A DNA stretch of 8,222 nt, taken from positions 1-8,222 of the forward strand of contig JBJXFI010000133.1 in NCBI GenBank assembly GCA_046154695.1. The letters run 5' to 3'. This stretch comes from DALYLB01 sp046154695. GTDB lineage: Bacteria > Acidobacteriota > Blastocatellia > RBC074. The position numbers and the translations under genes were made by a program. Positions 1 through 8,222 of the stretch are shown here, piece by piece. Position 1 is the stretch's first letter. Each line of letters begins with the position of its first letter. Under the pieces are notes generated by a model that worked only from the letters and a program-made list of their open reading frames with translations, did no database searches and had not been told where the DNA came from.

Positions 1-22
1 CGATCTTTGTACCAAAGACCGA

Positions 23-58
23 CCGCCTGAAGGCGGAACTCCAAACGGGGTCCCGTTT
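23..58. repeat. Two-hairpin intergenic repeat, left copy, possible terminator of the deacetylase gene
   Basis: Two perfect hairpins sit side by side: CCGCCT (23-28) pairs with AGGCGG (31-36) over a 2-base loop, and AAACGGG (43-49) pairs with CCCGTTT (52-58) over a 2-base loop. The unit starts 8 bases beyond the stop codon of the minus-strand deacetylase gene, so it could stop transcription of that gene, although no long T-run follows on that strand. The core AAGGCGGAACTCCAAACGGG (30-49) recurs with one mismatch on the opposite strand at 8096-8115, also between two hairpins. This suggests a dispersed repeat rather than a simple terminator. The terminator role is inference; the pairing and the second copy are read directly from the sequence. 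Confidence 0.6.
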
Positions 59-66
59 TCCGCGGC

Positions 67-993
67 CTACTGGAAGAACGGAAACAGCCGCTTCAGTTCC
101 GCCTTATCGGGCCGCCGCCCGTATTCGCAGATTTCGAAGGCCTCGGCGTACTTCACCTTCGCGCCCGCTTCGGGGCCGTACCATTCCTTCAATTGATCGC
201 GGAATCGATTCGCCGTGTTGATGTTTCGAGAGGCGTGCCCGTCGCGGACCAGTTTGACGCGTTTGGCGCGTTCGTCGGGCGACTTCGGCATCAGGCCGTC
301 GTGTCCGTTGGCGCCGCCTTCGAAAAACTGGGACTCCATCACGGCGAGGGCGTCGAGCTTCCGGTCCATCACGGAATCGACGGAGACGATGACGTCGGCC
401 TGGGAGGGGTTCGGCTTCATGAACCGGTCGGTGTAATACATAAAGACCGGGTTGTTCCTGAGCGGCGGAACCTCGGGGGCGAAGAAGGGCACGGTGACCA
501 TATAGGCCGCATCCTGCACGAGCACGCCGGTGTAGCGGTGGTCCGGGTGATAGTCGTTGGGGCGCGGGCTGAAGACGATGTCGGCCTTCCATTCGCGAAT
601 GAGGCGGACGGCTTCGCGGCGGTTTTCGAGCGTCGGCAGCAGTTCGCCGTCGTGGTTCTCCATCACATGCACGGTCGAGCCGAGGATGCGGGAGGCCTCC
701 TCGACCTCTTTTTTGCGCCGGAGCGCCAGCGGGCCGCCGGCCTCGCGCCAGTGGCCGATGTCTCCGTTGGTCGCCGAGACCAGCCGGACGTGGTGCCCCT
801 GCGCGGCCCACAGCGCTGCCGTGCCGCCGACCGACAATTCGCAGTCGTCCGGATGCGCTCCGAACGCGATGATGCGCAGCTTCCCGTCCCCCGATTGCGC
901 GCGGGAAGGTTCCTGCGCGCCCGGCAGGCAGACGAGCGCGAGCGCAAATAGACAACAGGCGGAAAAACGGCGGAACGTCGAAAATTTCTTCAT
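67..993 (-). CDS. Exported PIG-L/LmbE family zinc-dependent deacetylase
   Basis: A 308-residue protein. Residues 1-26 look like a type I signal peptide (basic MKKFSTFRR start, hydrophobic stretch SACCLFALALVCLPGA), so the enzyme is probably periplasmic or secreted. The mature part opens with the PIG-L signature AHPDD (46-50) followed by CE. The second metal-binding motif is HPDH (149-152) in a YHPDH context. In this family these His and Asp residues hold a zinc ion that hydrolyses N-acetyl groups from sugars or sugar-like substrates, such as GlcNAc-PI, GlcNAc-inositol or lipid/antibiotic sugars. The exact substrate cannot be read from the sequence. The start at 993 is supported by GGAGG at 1003-1007, 9 bases upstream. 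The gene is divergent from the hydratase gene and followed by a hairpin repeat. Cys22 is not in a lipobox (residue -1 is Val), so it is not called a lipoprotein. Confidence 0.93.
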   Translation of the reverse strand: MKKFSTFRRFSACCLFALALVCLPGAQEPSRAQSGDGKLRIIAFGAHPDDCELSVGGTAALWAAQGHHVRLVSATNGDIGHWREAGGPLALRRKKEVEEASRILGSTVHVMENHDGELLPTLENRREAVRLIREWKADIVFSPRPNDYHPDHRYTGVLVQDAAYMVTVPFFAPEVPPLRNNPVFMYYTDRFMKPNPSQADVIVSVDSVMDRKLDALAVMESQFFEGGANGHDGLMPKSPDERAKRVKLVRDGHASRNINTANRFRDQLKEWYGPEAGAKVKYAEAFEICEYGRRPDKAELKRLFPFFQ

Positions 994-1111
994 CGCATTG
1001 GCCCTCCGAAGTTGAGTTGAATTGCTTTTGTGATAAGGAATCCTGCAATGCTATGCTGAGCCCGATCCGGCGACATTTCAATAGCTGAGGAAGATTTCCG
1101 GGAGAAACGTC
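994..1111. other. Divergent intergenic region between deacetylase and hydratase genes
   Basis: This 118-bp gap must hold the promoters for both flanking genes, which point away from each other. Visible ribosome-binding sites are GGAGG at 1003-1007 (minus strand, for the deacetylase) and GGGAG at 1100-1104 (plus strand, 7 bases before ATG 1112). A TATGCT at 1052-1057 could serve as a plus-strand -10 box, but no convincing -35 lies 17 bases upstream, so no promoter is claimed. I see no clear operator or strong inverted repeat. Confidence 0.5.
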
Positions 1112-1894
<783 letters not shown>

Positions 1895-1922
1895 TGAAAT
1901 CGCGGCACGGCTCCTCTATGTT

Positions 1923-1955
1923 CATGCGGAGAATAAGCCCTCTATTCTCCGCATG
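1923..1955. repeat. Palindrome upstream of the Fic gene (copy 1 of 2), candidate operator
   Basis: Perfect 13-bp arms CATGCGGAGAATA (1923-1935) and TATTCTCCGCATG (1943-1955) flank a 7-base spacer AGCCCTC. The identical arms with the same spacer length recur at 3295-3327 on the other side of the Fic gene. Including flanks, 33 of 36 bases agree (1921-1956 against 3293-3328). It lies 68 bases before the Fic start codon, a natural place for an operator. The Fic protein carries a C-terminal winged-helix domain that could bind it. Alternatives are a terminator for the hydratase gene (unlikely, since no T-run follows) or a boundary element of a mobile cassette. Binding by Fic is inference. Confidence 0.75.
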
Positions 1956-1993
1956 TTTGCATAAGAATGGCTTGTTTTGCGCCGATGTATCAG

Positions 1994-2022
1994 GTAATCT
2001 CTGCAATTAAAGCGGAGATTAC
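1994..2022 (+). promoter_or_regulatory. Inverted repeat over the Fic Shine-Dalgarno, operator or translation-blocking hairpin
   Basis: GTAATCTCTGC (1994-2004) and GCGGAGATTAC (2012-2022) form 11-bp arms around a 7-base AT-only loop (AATTAAA, 2005-2011). In DNA there is one mismatch; in RNA it becomes a U-G wobble, so the whole 11-bp stem can form. The stem buries the Shine-Dalgarno GGAG (2014-2017), which lies 6 bases before ATG 2024. Folding would therefore hinder translation. The right arm GCGGAGATTA differs by one base from the GCGGAGAATA half-site of the upstream palindrome and the spacer is also 7 bases, but the half-sites face the opposite way. It may be a second protein-binding site rather than, or as well as, an RNA hairpin. 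A weak promoter (TTGTTT 1972-1977, TAATCT 1995-2000) would overlap the left arm and make an operator more likely. Confidence 0.6.
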
Positions 2023-2023
2023 G

Positions 2024-3139
2024 ATGTACATTCATCAGAGAAAAGATTGGCCGGAGTTTCACTGGAAAGAGGAAGATCTGGCGGTCCGTCTTGCCCGAGT
2101 TCGTCACCGGCAGGGGCGACTGATTGGCAGGATGGAGGCGCTTGGGTTTTCGTTGCGGGAGGAGGCGGTGCTGCGGACGCTGACGGAGGATGTGGTGCAA
2201 TCGAGCGAGATCGAGGGAGAGAGCCTCGACAAGGCGCAGGTTCGGTCGTCGCTGGCGCGGCGATTGGGGATGGAGATAGGGGGGCTGATCCCATCTGATC
2301 GGAATGTGGATGGCATAGTCGAGATGATGCTGGACGCCACGCAGCGACACCGGGAACCGCTGACGGCCGATCGACTGTGCGGATGGCAGGCGTCCCTGTT
2401 TCCTGCGGGGGGCAGCGGCAGGACGAAAATCATAGTCGGAGCGTGGCGAAAGGATGCGACCGGGCCGATGCAAGTCGTGTCCGGGCCGATCGGGCATGAG
2501 CGTGTCCATTATGAGGCGCCGGCCGCCGGCCGGTTGAAGCGCGAAATGGCCGCGTTTCTCGAATGGTTCGAGGAAGCGGGCGGCATCGATCCGGTCGTGA
2601 AGGCCGGGATCGGTCATTTATGGTTCGTGACGATCCATCCCTTCGAGGACGGCAATGGTCGCATCGCGCGCGCCATCGCGGATCTCGCGCTCGCGCGTTC
2701 CGAGCAGAGCGCGCAACGTTTTTACAGCATGTCCTCGCAGATCCGCCAGGAGCGTGGCGCATATTACACGATGCTTGAAACCACCCAGAAGGGCGGGCTC
2801 GATGTCACGCCCTGGCTGACATGGTTTTTGGAATGCCTGGACCGCGCCTTTGACGGCGCGGAACGAACGCTTGCCTCCGTCATTCGGAAGGCGCGCTTCT
2901 GGGATTGGCTCAAGGATCGTCCATTGAACGAGCGCCAGCGCAAGGTTCTGAATCGGATGCTGGACGGTTTCGAAGGCAAATTGACGTCGTCCAAATGGGC
3001 GAAGCTGGCAAACTGCTCGCAGGATACCGCCTCTCGTGACATCGACGACCTACTGAAACGCGGCATCCTCGTGAAGAGCGACGCCGGCGGGCGGAGCACC
3101 AGTTATTGGCTGGCTGAACCGGATAGCTGGCATGCTTGA
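2024..3139 (+). CDS. Class II Fic family AMP-transferase with DUF4172 and winged-helix domains
   Basis: A 371-residue protein. Residues 1-85 match the DUF4172 type (MYIHQRKDWPEFHW start, QGRLIGRMEALGF at 30-42). The class II inhibitory motif (S/T)xxxE(G/N) is SSEIEG (60-65), whose Glu64 is expected to block productive ATP binding in cis. The Fic core holds the full active-site motif HPFEDGNGRIAR (205-216; catalytic His205, consensus HxFx(D/E)GNGRxxR), so it should be able to transfer AMP, or remove it, from a protein hydroxyl. Residues about 300-363 form a winged-helix/HTH-like tail (LNERQRKVLNRML, then TASRDIDDLLKRGILV) suited to DNA binding. ATG 2024 is chosen over an in-frame ATG at 1967 because the family N-terminus starts here and GGAG lies 6 bases upstream. 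The target protein is unknown. The inverted repeats upstream and over its ribosome-binding site suggest autoregulation. Confidence 0.93.
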   Translation: MYIHQRKDWPEFHWKEEDLAVRLARVRHRQGRLIGRMEALGFSLREEAVLRTLTEDVVQSSEIEGESLDKAQVRSSLARRLGMEIGGLIPSDRNVDGIVEMMLDATQRHREPLTADRLCGWQASLFPAGGSGRTKIIVGAWRKDATGPMQVVSGPIGHERVHYEAPAAGRLKREMAAFLEWFEEAGGIDPVVKAGIGHLWFVTIHPFEDGNGRIARAIADLALARSEQSAQRFYSMSSQIRQERGAYYTMLETTQKGGLDVTPWLTWFLECLDRAFDGAERTLASVIRKARFWDWLKDRPLNERQRKVLNRMLDGFEGKLTSSKWAKLANCSQDTASRDIDDLLKRGILVKSDAGGRSTSYWLAEPDSWHA

Positions 3140-3155
3140 GGACCTTTCGAGGGCT

Positions 3156-3230
3156 TCACCGTTTCGGCGCGCCGAAGCGCAACCTCACGTTCGCGAGCAG
3201 CGGGTCGCCGGCCTTCGCGCCGGGGCGGTA
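3156..3230 (-). pseudogene. C-terminal remnant of a lost DUF4384-gene paralogue
   Basis: Read on the minus strand, this stretch ends in TGA and encodes YRPGAKAGDPLLANVRLRFG then APKR. It aligns with the last 24 residues of the DUF4384 protein encoded at 3478-4350 (YRPDAKAGDPLLANLKLRYG then APRR), with 19 of 24 identical and conservative changes for most of the rest. At DNA level I count 62 of 75 matching bases, with a 27-base identical core at 3189-3215 and 3511-3537. Upstream of the Tyr codon the similarity stops and an in-frame stop (TAA) soon follows, so only the tail survives. Mostly silent or conservative differences suggest that the parent was a working, already diverged gene before it was cut. 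It begins 17 bases after the Fic stop codon, convergent with it. Confidence 0.8.
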
Positions 3231-3294
3231 TCCTGAATGGGTGAAGGCCGGTTATGCCATGCGTTTCTTGCTCGCGGCACGGGGGCTCAATTTT

Positions 3295-3327
3295 CATGCG
3301 GAGAATAGGTGCTCTATTCTCCGCATG
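3295..3327. repeat. Palindrome downstream of the Fic gene (copy 2 of 2)
   Basis: Arms CATGCGGAGAATA (3295-3307) and TATTCTCCGCATG (3315-3327) around spacer GGTGCTC are identical in arm sequence and spacer length to the palindrome at 1923-1955. The CTC at the right end of the spacer is shared too, so the two copies lie in the same orientation. It sits 57 bases before the start of the antitoxin-like fragment at 3385, in the same relative position that copy 1 holds before the Fic gene (68 bases). It may be the operator of that gene, a duplicated copy of the Fic operator, or the right border of a Fic cassette. Confidence 0.75.
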
Positions 3328-3384
3328 TCAGGCCTTCATCGCCATCAGTTGAGTCATTCTCGGTCAAGGAGTAAAGTACGGCTC

Positions 3385-3477
3385 ATGCAATCGATCGAAA
3401 TCCAATTACCAGAACAGATCGCAGCCAAACTTCTAGAGGCGGCGCAGAAACTCGGCCTATCGTTCGGCGACCGGCTC

Positions 3478-3480
<3 letters not shown>
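3385..3480 (+). pseudogene. Truncated antitoxin-like gene, N-terminal fragment only
   Basis: ATG 3385 opens a reading frame that translates as MQSIEIQLPEQIAAKLLEAA followed by QKLGLSFGDRLL. The pattern of a short beta strand (IEIQLP) followed by a helix with 'AAQKLGLS' resembles small ribbon-helix-helix-like antitoxins of toxin-antitoxin pairs, normally about 60-80 residues long. After about residue 31 the frame runs straight into the antisense of the DUF4384 gene, whose stop codon occupies 3478-3480, so the natural C-terminus and any following toxin gene are missing. The frame stays open by chance through the GC-rich antisense strand to 4137. A possible ribosome-binding site AAGGAG (3366-3371) is rather far (13 bases) from the ATG. 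Codons (TTA, CTA, AAA) are AT-richer than those of its neighbours, in keeping with transferred DNA. The family assignment is tentative. Confidence 0.5.
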
Positions 3481-4346
<866 letters not shown>

Positions 4347-4350
<4 letters not shown>

Positions 4351-7300
4351 CTCCATTCTCCCTGCAGCGCGAAGGCGGCCCAGAAATAGGGCGATTTCCA
4401 CTGGGTCTCGCGAAGCATTTCGATCTGCGCGGCGCGGAGCGCGGCGGCGGTCGGAAGCTTCTCTTTGATCATCTTGCGATAGAGCCGCGTCATCAGCTCA
4501 GCGGTCGCGCGATCGTTGACGGCCCATAGGCTGACGACGACGCGCGGCGTTCCGGCGTACATAAATCCCCGGGTCAATCCGACCAGGCCCTCGCCCTTGA
4601 TCTGTTTTCCGAGGCCGGTTTCACAGGCGCTGAGCACGACGGTTTCGGCGGGCAGATTGAGGTTGTAAATCTCCATCGCGCGCAGAAAGCCGTCCTGCGG
4701 CTTGCCGGTCTCATCGACGAGCGAGAGCACGATCGAGGAGAGCTCGGGGTTCTCGCTATTGAGCAGGCCGTGGGTAGCGAAGTGAATGTAGCGGTACTTG
4801 CTGAGATCGGCGCTCCTGACGGCCTGGCGGCTGGCCGCGAAGCCGATGGCGGCGCGGGTTTCGGCCTCGGGGACGAGTGCGAGCAGATTGTTGGCCTCTT
4901 CACGCGTGAAGGGGAGGCGCGGGATGCGGCCGGCGAACTGGCTCGAGGCATGCTTGAGCAGGCGGGTCTGCGCGGTGTTCGGGGTCTTTACGGGATCGGC
5001 CTTGATGGTCACTTGCGCCACGCGCTCGTCGTCCTGCTCGAAGACCGGGTCGGCGAAGATGGCCAGGGTCTTCTCGGCGGGCTGTCGATTCGCCAGATCG
5101 CGGCGGAGCACGGCCAGCGTCGATGCCGAGGGCAGGCTGACGATCTCGTGTTTGACGACGAGCGGCAGGCTCGATTGCGGGGCCGTCAGCGCGCCGAAGG
5201 GAAGATATTGCAGCGCGCCCTGCGTGACGACCAGCAGCCGCTTATTTCCGAGCTGCGACGCGACCGGGCCGAGCAGCATCCGGCCCAGCCGGGCCAGCTC
5301 CGGCGCGAGTCTGGCGTCCGCCTCGGCGGCGCGCCGCCGCTGCGCGGCCGGGCTCTCCGCCTTGCCGCCCTCTTCCTGCCGGTTGCGCTCGGTCAGCAGT
5401 TCGTATAGGCCGCGAGCCGCCTTGTCGATCTCTTCGCGTTTGGGCAGCGTGTAGCTCCGGATCGTCGTCGGCGTGACGGCCCAGAGGAAGCTGCGATCGT
5501 CGCCGAGCGCGTATTCGAGCAGAATCGTATCCTTGTCGAGCACCTGCTCCTGGATCTCGCGTGCGGTGAGCGGGCGCGGCTGCGTCAGCGACGCATACCT
5601 CGGGCTGGTCGCGCGAATCCGCGATTGAACGGTCTGGGCCTCGGCGTTCAGATTCTCCAGCTCGTCGTTGATCAGATCGATCTGGGGCTTGGGCGCCCGG
5701 GCCAGACGAAGCTGCGTCTGGCGGGCGGCCTTGGCGCTGATCAATTGCGACAGCTCCCGCTCGCGATCGAGCAGCGAGGCATCGACGCCCTGCCGGATAT
5801 CGGCGCCCGATTCGTTCAGCAGATCGAGCAGGCCCCGCGCCCGGGCCCGCTCCGTTACCTGCAGCGCCTCGGAATTGAATCCCTTCTCCCGGTCGCGGTC
5901 GTGCAGTTTCATCAGCACCTCGATGTACAGGTCATAATATTTCTGCACCGAGGCGAAATAGGAGGTCCGCAGTTGTTCGCTGCCGAGGCCCGCGCGGAGC
6001 GATTCGGCGATCTCGATGGCCGATTCGATCAGCGCCCGCGCCTCCCGCGGATTGTCGGCGTCATTCTCGATATGGGCCAGCGCGAAGGTCGTGGCCGCCT
6101 CGCTCGCGCGGTTTCCGATGCCGCGATAGAGGTCCAGCGAGCGCGTGAGACTCTCCTTCGCGGCGGGCAGCTCCTTCATCGCGCGCCGCACCCATCCGGT
6201 GTTGTGCAGCGTGTCGGCCTCGAGCCCGCGATCGCCGATGGCGCGGGCGAGCGGCAGGGCCTGGCCCAGTTCCTCAAGGGCCTTCGCGTACTCCTCCATA
6301 TCCTTATGAATGATGGCGCTCGCATTGAGGGCCATCGCCGTCACGCCGCGATCCTCCTTCGCCAGGTTCAACGCCTGTCCCAGATATTCGAGCGCCTTCT
6401 CGCGCTCGTCCATGCCGTGCGAGACGAAGCCGAGGAAGGTCAGCAGGTTGGCCTCTTCCAGCGGGTTCTTCAGCTTGCGCCACAGCTCGAGCGCCTGATT
6501 GAGGTACCCGAGGGCGAGGCTGCGCTCGCCCAGGCTGTTATAGAGCAGCCCGATCGAGGCCAGCGCCGAGCCCTGGCCGGAGGCGAAATTGGCCTCGCGC
6601 CAGCGCTCCAGCGCCTGCTGGTAATAGTCAAGCGCGAGCTGCCGGTCGCCCATCTCGCTGTGGACCTTGCCGAGGCTGAAGAGGGCATTGGCTTCGCCGC
6701 CGGGCCCGCCCGTGGCGCGCAGCATCGGCTGCGCCTGCTGAAAATACTCCAGTGCCCGCCGGTTCTCGCCCATCGAGGTATAGACCTCGCCGATTCCGTG
6801 CAGCGTGCGGGCCACGCCCGGCTGATCCTGAATCTCGCGGCTGATTGCGAGCGAGCGATTGTAATGTTCGAGCGCGCGCGGCCGCTCGCCCATCTCGTCG
6901 AAGGCCGCGCCCATATTCGAAAGCGTCGTCGATTCCTGCCGCCGTGCGCCGAGCGTGTGCTGGATGTCGAGCGCGCGCTCGAAATAGGGAATCGATTCCT
7001 TGCGTTTGCCCTGCGAGAGCAGCAGCACGCCGATGCTGTTGAGCGTCACGGCCTCGCCGCGCCGGTCTTCCAGCGATTGAAAGATCGGCAGCGCCGCATT
7101 GTAGGATTCGAAGGCCCGATCGAACCGGCCCATCTGCCGCGACATCACGCCGATCTCGGACAGCGAGCCGGCCTCGCCGCGCCGGTCCTTCAACTCGCGC
7201 CGGATCGCGAGCGCCTTCTCGAAATACTCCAGCGCCCTGGCCCGCTGATTCAGGCCGCGATAGACCAGCCCGAGACTCTGCAGCGTGTTGGCCTCGCCGC

Positions 7301-8069
7301 GCCGGTCCTTCAGCTCCTCCCGGATCGAGAGCGCCTGCTGATAGATCTCCAGCGCCTTCTGCCGCTCGCCGCGATTGTTGTGGATCGCCCCGATGCCCGC
7401 GAGCGAAGCCGCCTCGCCGCCGCGGTCCTTCAAATCACGCCGAAGCGCGAGCGCCTCGGTGAAATGCGCGAGCGCGCGGTCCCCCTCGTTCAGATTGTCG
7501 TAGAGACGGCCGAGCGCATGCAGGGCGAGCGATTGCCCCTGGCGATCCTCGACCCTGCGCCAGAGCCGAAGCGCCTCCTCGTATTTCGGGATCGCCGGGC
7601 GGCGCTCGTCATTGACCTCGCGCAGGCGAAACCCCTCGCCCTGACCGAACGATTCCTCGGCCGCGATTCGCTCGGCGTCCCGCGGGGTCACCGTGCGCCT
7701 TTCAACGAACGTCAGCTCGACCTTCTCCTCCGAGGCTTCCTTCTCCCGCGAGGCGACCTCGATCCGAAAGGCTCCCCAGTATCCCCCGATGAACGAGATC
7801 ACCGGCGAGCCGGCCGAATCCCGCGGGATCGTCCGCGAGACCACCTCCGCGCCCCCAGGCGCCGTCACGCGAACCGTCAGCTCCTGATTGCGCGGGTTGA
7901 TCGTCAATCGGGCATAGTCCAGCGGCGTGAGCTGCAATTGATACCGCTGCGGCTCCCTGCCCGAGACCTCGAACTCTACGCTCTCGCCGGGCTTCAGCTC
8001 GCGGTCCTGCGCCCCGGCCGACAGTCCAAGGAGGAAAAGAGACGCAATGAGGGCAATCGTGGATCTCAT
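4347..8069 (-). CDS. Exported TPR-CHAT protein with caspase-like protease domain
   Basis: A 1240-residue protein. Residues 1-20 are a signal peptide (MRSTIALIASLFLLGLSAGA, cleaved before Gln21). Residues about 25-122 are beta-rich (PGESVEFEVSG...RYQLQLTPLDYARLTI...), resembling the sugar-binding-like/PPC-type domains often found at the head of exported proteases. Residues 178-695 hold about 13 TPR units of 40 residues, followed by a helical, probably coiled-coil linker (about 700-840). The CHAT domain fills about 846-1240: LPFGAL (956-961), catalytic-type His1100 in HFATHG and Cys1149 in LSACETG, then SLWAVND. Both residues of the caspase-type dyad are present, so proteolytic activity is plausible. 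The TPRs would bind partners or sense a signal. Start 8069 is preferred because it gives the signal peptide; the ribosome-binding site (TAGG) is weak. It forms an operon with the DUF4384 gene. Substrate unknown. Confidence 0.92.
5985..7538 (-). repeat. Tandem 120-base repeats encoding TPR units
   Basis: About 13 consecutive units encode TPR helices in the TPR-CHAT gene. All are 40 codons except unit 10, which is 38. The phase is strict: the same GCCTCGCCGC string (plus strand) starts at 7051, 7171, 7291 and 7411, exactly 120 bases apart, where each unit begins with DRRGEA or DRGGEA. Units 2-5 are the most alike, which points to fairly recent duplication or gene conversion; units 10-13 are more divergent. 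The unit pattern is GEA.TL..IG....MGER..ALEYY.QAL...RELKDRR, the form common in TPR-CHAT proteins. Confidence 0.88.
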
Positions 8070-8089
8070 GGATGGCCTATCGGAATCGT

Positions 8090-8140
8090 CGGGCTCCCGT
8101 TCGGAGTTCCGCCTTGTATCTTGAGATTGAGACAAGGCGG
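8090..8140 (-). repeat. Two-hairpin intergenic repeat, right copy, in the leader of the TPR-CHAT operon
   Basis: On the minus strand, CCGCCTTGT (8140-8132) pairs with ACAAGGCGG (8117-8109) over a 14-base loop. A second small hairpin follows, CGGG (8099-8096) with CCCG (8093-8090). Between and within them lies the core AAGGCGGAACTCCGAACGGG (8115-8096), which matches 30-49 at 19 of 20 bases. The order is the same as in the left copy: hairpin, AACTCC, hairpin. It lies 21-71 bases before the TPR-CHAT start codon, so it would be in the mRNA leader if the promoter is further upstream. A regulatory role is possible but unproven. Confidence 0.55.
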
Positions 8141-8163
8141 TTGTAAAAACTCCTTGTTTTGAT

Positions 8164-8185
8164 GCTTCCGGTGACGGCCGGAAGC
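8164..8185. repeat. Perfect 8-bp hairpin upstream of the TPR-CHAT operon
   Basis: GCTTCCGG (8164-8171) pairs with CCGGAAGC (8178-8185) around a 6-base loop TGACGG. On neither strand is it followed by a T-run, so it is not a standard terminator. It could be an operator or the end of a gene-flanking hairpin lying outside the window. The rest of 8141-8222 shows no gene that I can support; an AAGGAG (minus strand, 8155-8150) has no good start codon at the right distance. Confidence 0.4.
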
Positions 8186-8222
8186 GGGCAAAGATGAAGC
8201 TGAGTATCCGCCTACGGTCACC

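Noticed and set aside
67..993. Lipoprotein signal in the deacetylase
   Set aside because: Cys22 is preceded by Val rather than Gly, Ala or Ser, so it is not a lipobox.
1967..2023. Earlier in-frame ATG for the Fic gene
   Set aside because: The extra 19 residues lie across the inverted repeat, do not resemble the family N-terminus, and ATG 2024 has a well-placed GGAG.
1923..3327. Insertion sequence or composite transposon with the palindromes as ends
   Set aside because: There is no transposase or integrase gene between them, no target-site duplication is visible, and the repeats are internally palindromic and in the same orientation rather than simple terminal inverted repeats.
5985..7538. 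CRISPR array or minisatellite
   Set aside because: The 120-base period is fully coding and matches TPR units; no short identical repeats with unique spacers are present.
8070..8135. Longer TPR-CHAT protein from a TTG at 8135
   Set aside because: It would place 22 charged residues before the signal peptide and start inside the hairpin repeat; the AAGGAG upstream is 14 bases away.
5625..8162. 845-residue open frame on the plus strand opposite the TPR-CHAT gene
   Set aside because: It is antisense to a clear TPR-CHAT coding sequence; the long frame follows from high GC and the 120-base periodicity. Its translation is arginine/leucine-rich with no recognisable domain.

Overview
The window is GC-rich bacterial DNA with densely packed genes. 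The exported TPR-CHAT protein, the DUF4384-type partner and the compact two-hairpin repeats at both ends make me favour Acidobacteriota (Blastocatellia-like). That placement is an impression from gene style, not a proof, and no rRNA or tRNA is present to settle it.

Layout. A minus-strand gene at the left end (67-993) encodes an exported PIG-L/LmbE-type zinc deacetylase. It diverges across a 118-bp gap from a plus-strand enoyl-CoA hydratase/isomerase family gene (1112-1894), which most resembles ECHDC3. Next is an accessory segment (about 1923-3480). It holds a class II Fic (DUF4172-Fic-winged helix) gene at 2024-3139, bracketed by two almost identical palindromes (1923-1955 and 3295-3327). 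A third, related inverted repeat (1994-2022) covers the Fic ribosome-binding site. Downstream of the Fic gene lie two gene fragments. One is the last 24 codons of a lost DUF4384-gene paralogue (3156-3230, minus strand). The other is the first roughly 31 codons of an antitoxin-like gene (3385-3480, plus strand), cut off exactly at the end of the next gene.

The right half is a minus-strand operon. A 1240-residue exported protein with about 13 TPR units and a C-terminal CHAT caspase-like protease domain (4347-8069) is followed, with a 4-base ATGA overlap, by an exported DUF4384 protein (3478-4350). The two are translationally coupled and both carry signal peptides, so they probably act together outside the cytoplasm.

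The least ordinary parts are: (1) the Fic gene with twin palindromes plus a reversed-orientation half-site pair over its Shine-Dalgarno, which suggests operator or leader-hairpin autoregulation or a mobile cassette boundary; (2) the patchwork of gene remnants after the Fic gene, a record of insertion and deletion; (3) the exported TPR-CHAT/DUF4384 pair; and (4) a two-hairpin repeat present once near each end of the window in opposite orientations. Nothing here proves a new defence system. The Fic module and the CHAT operon are the best candidates for follow-up.
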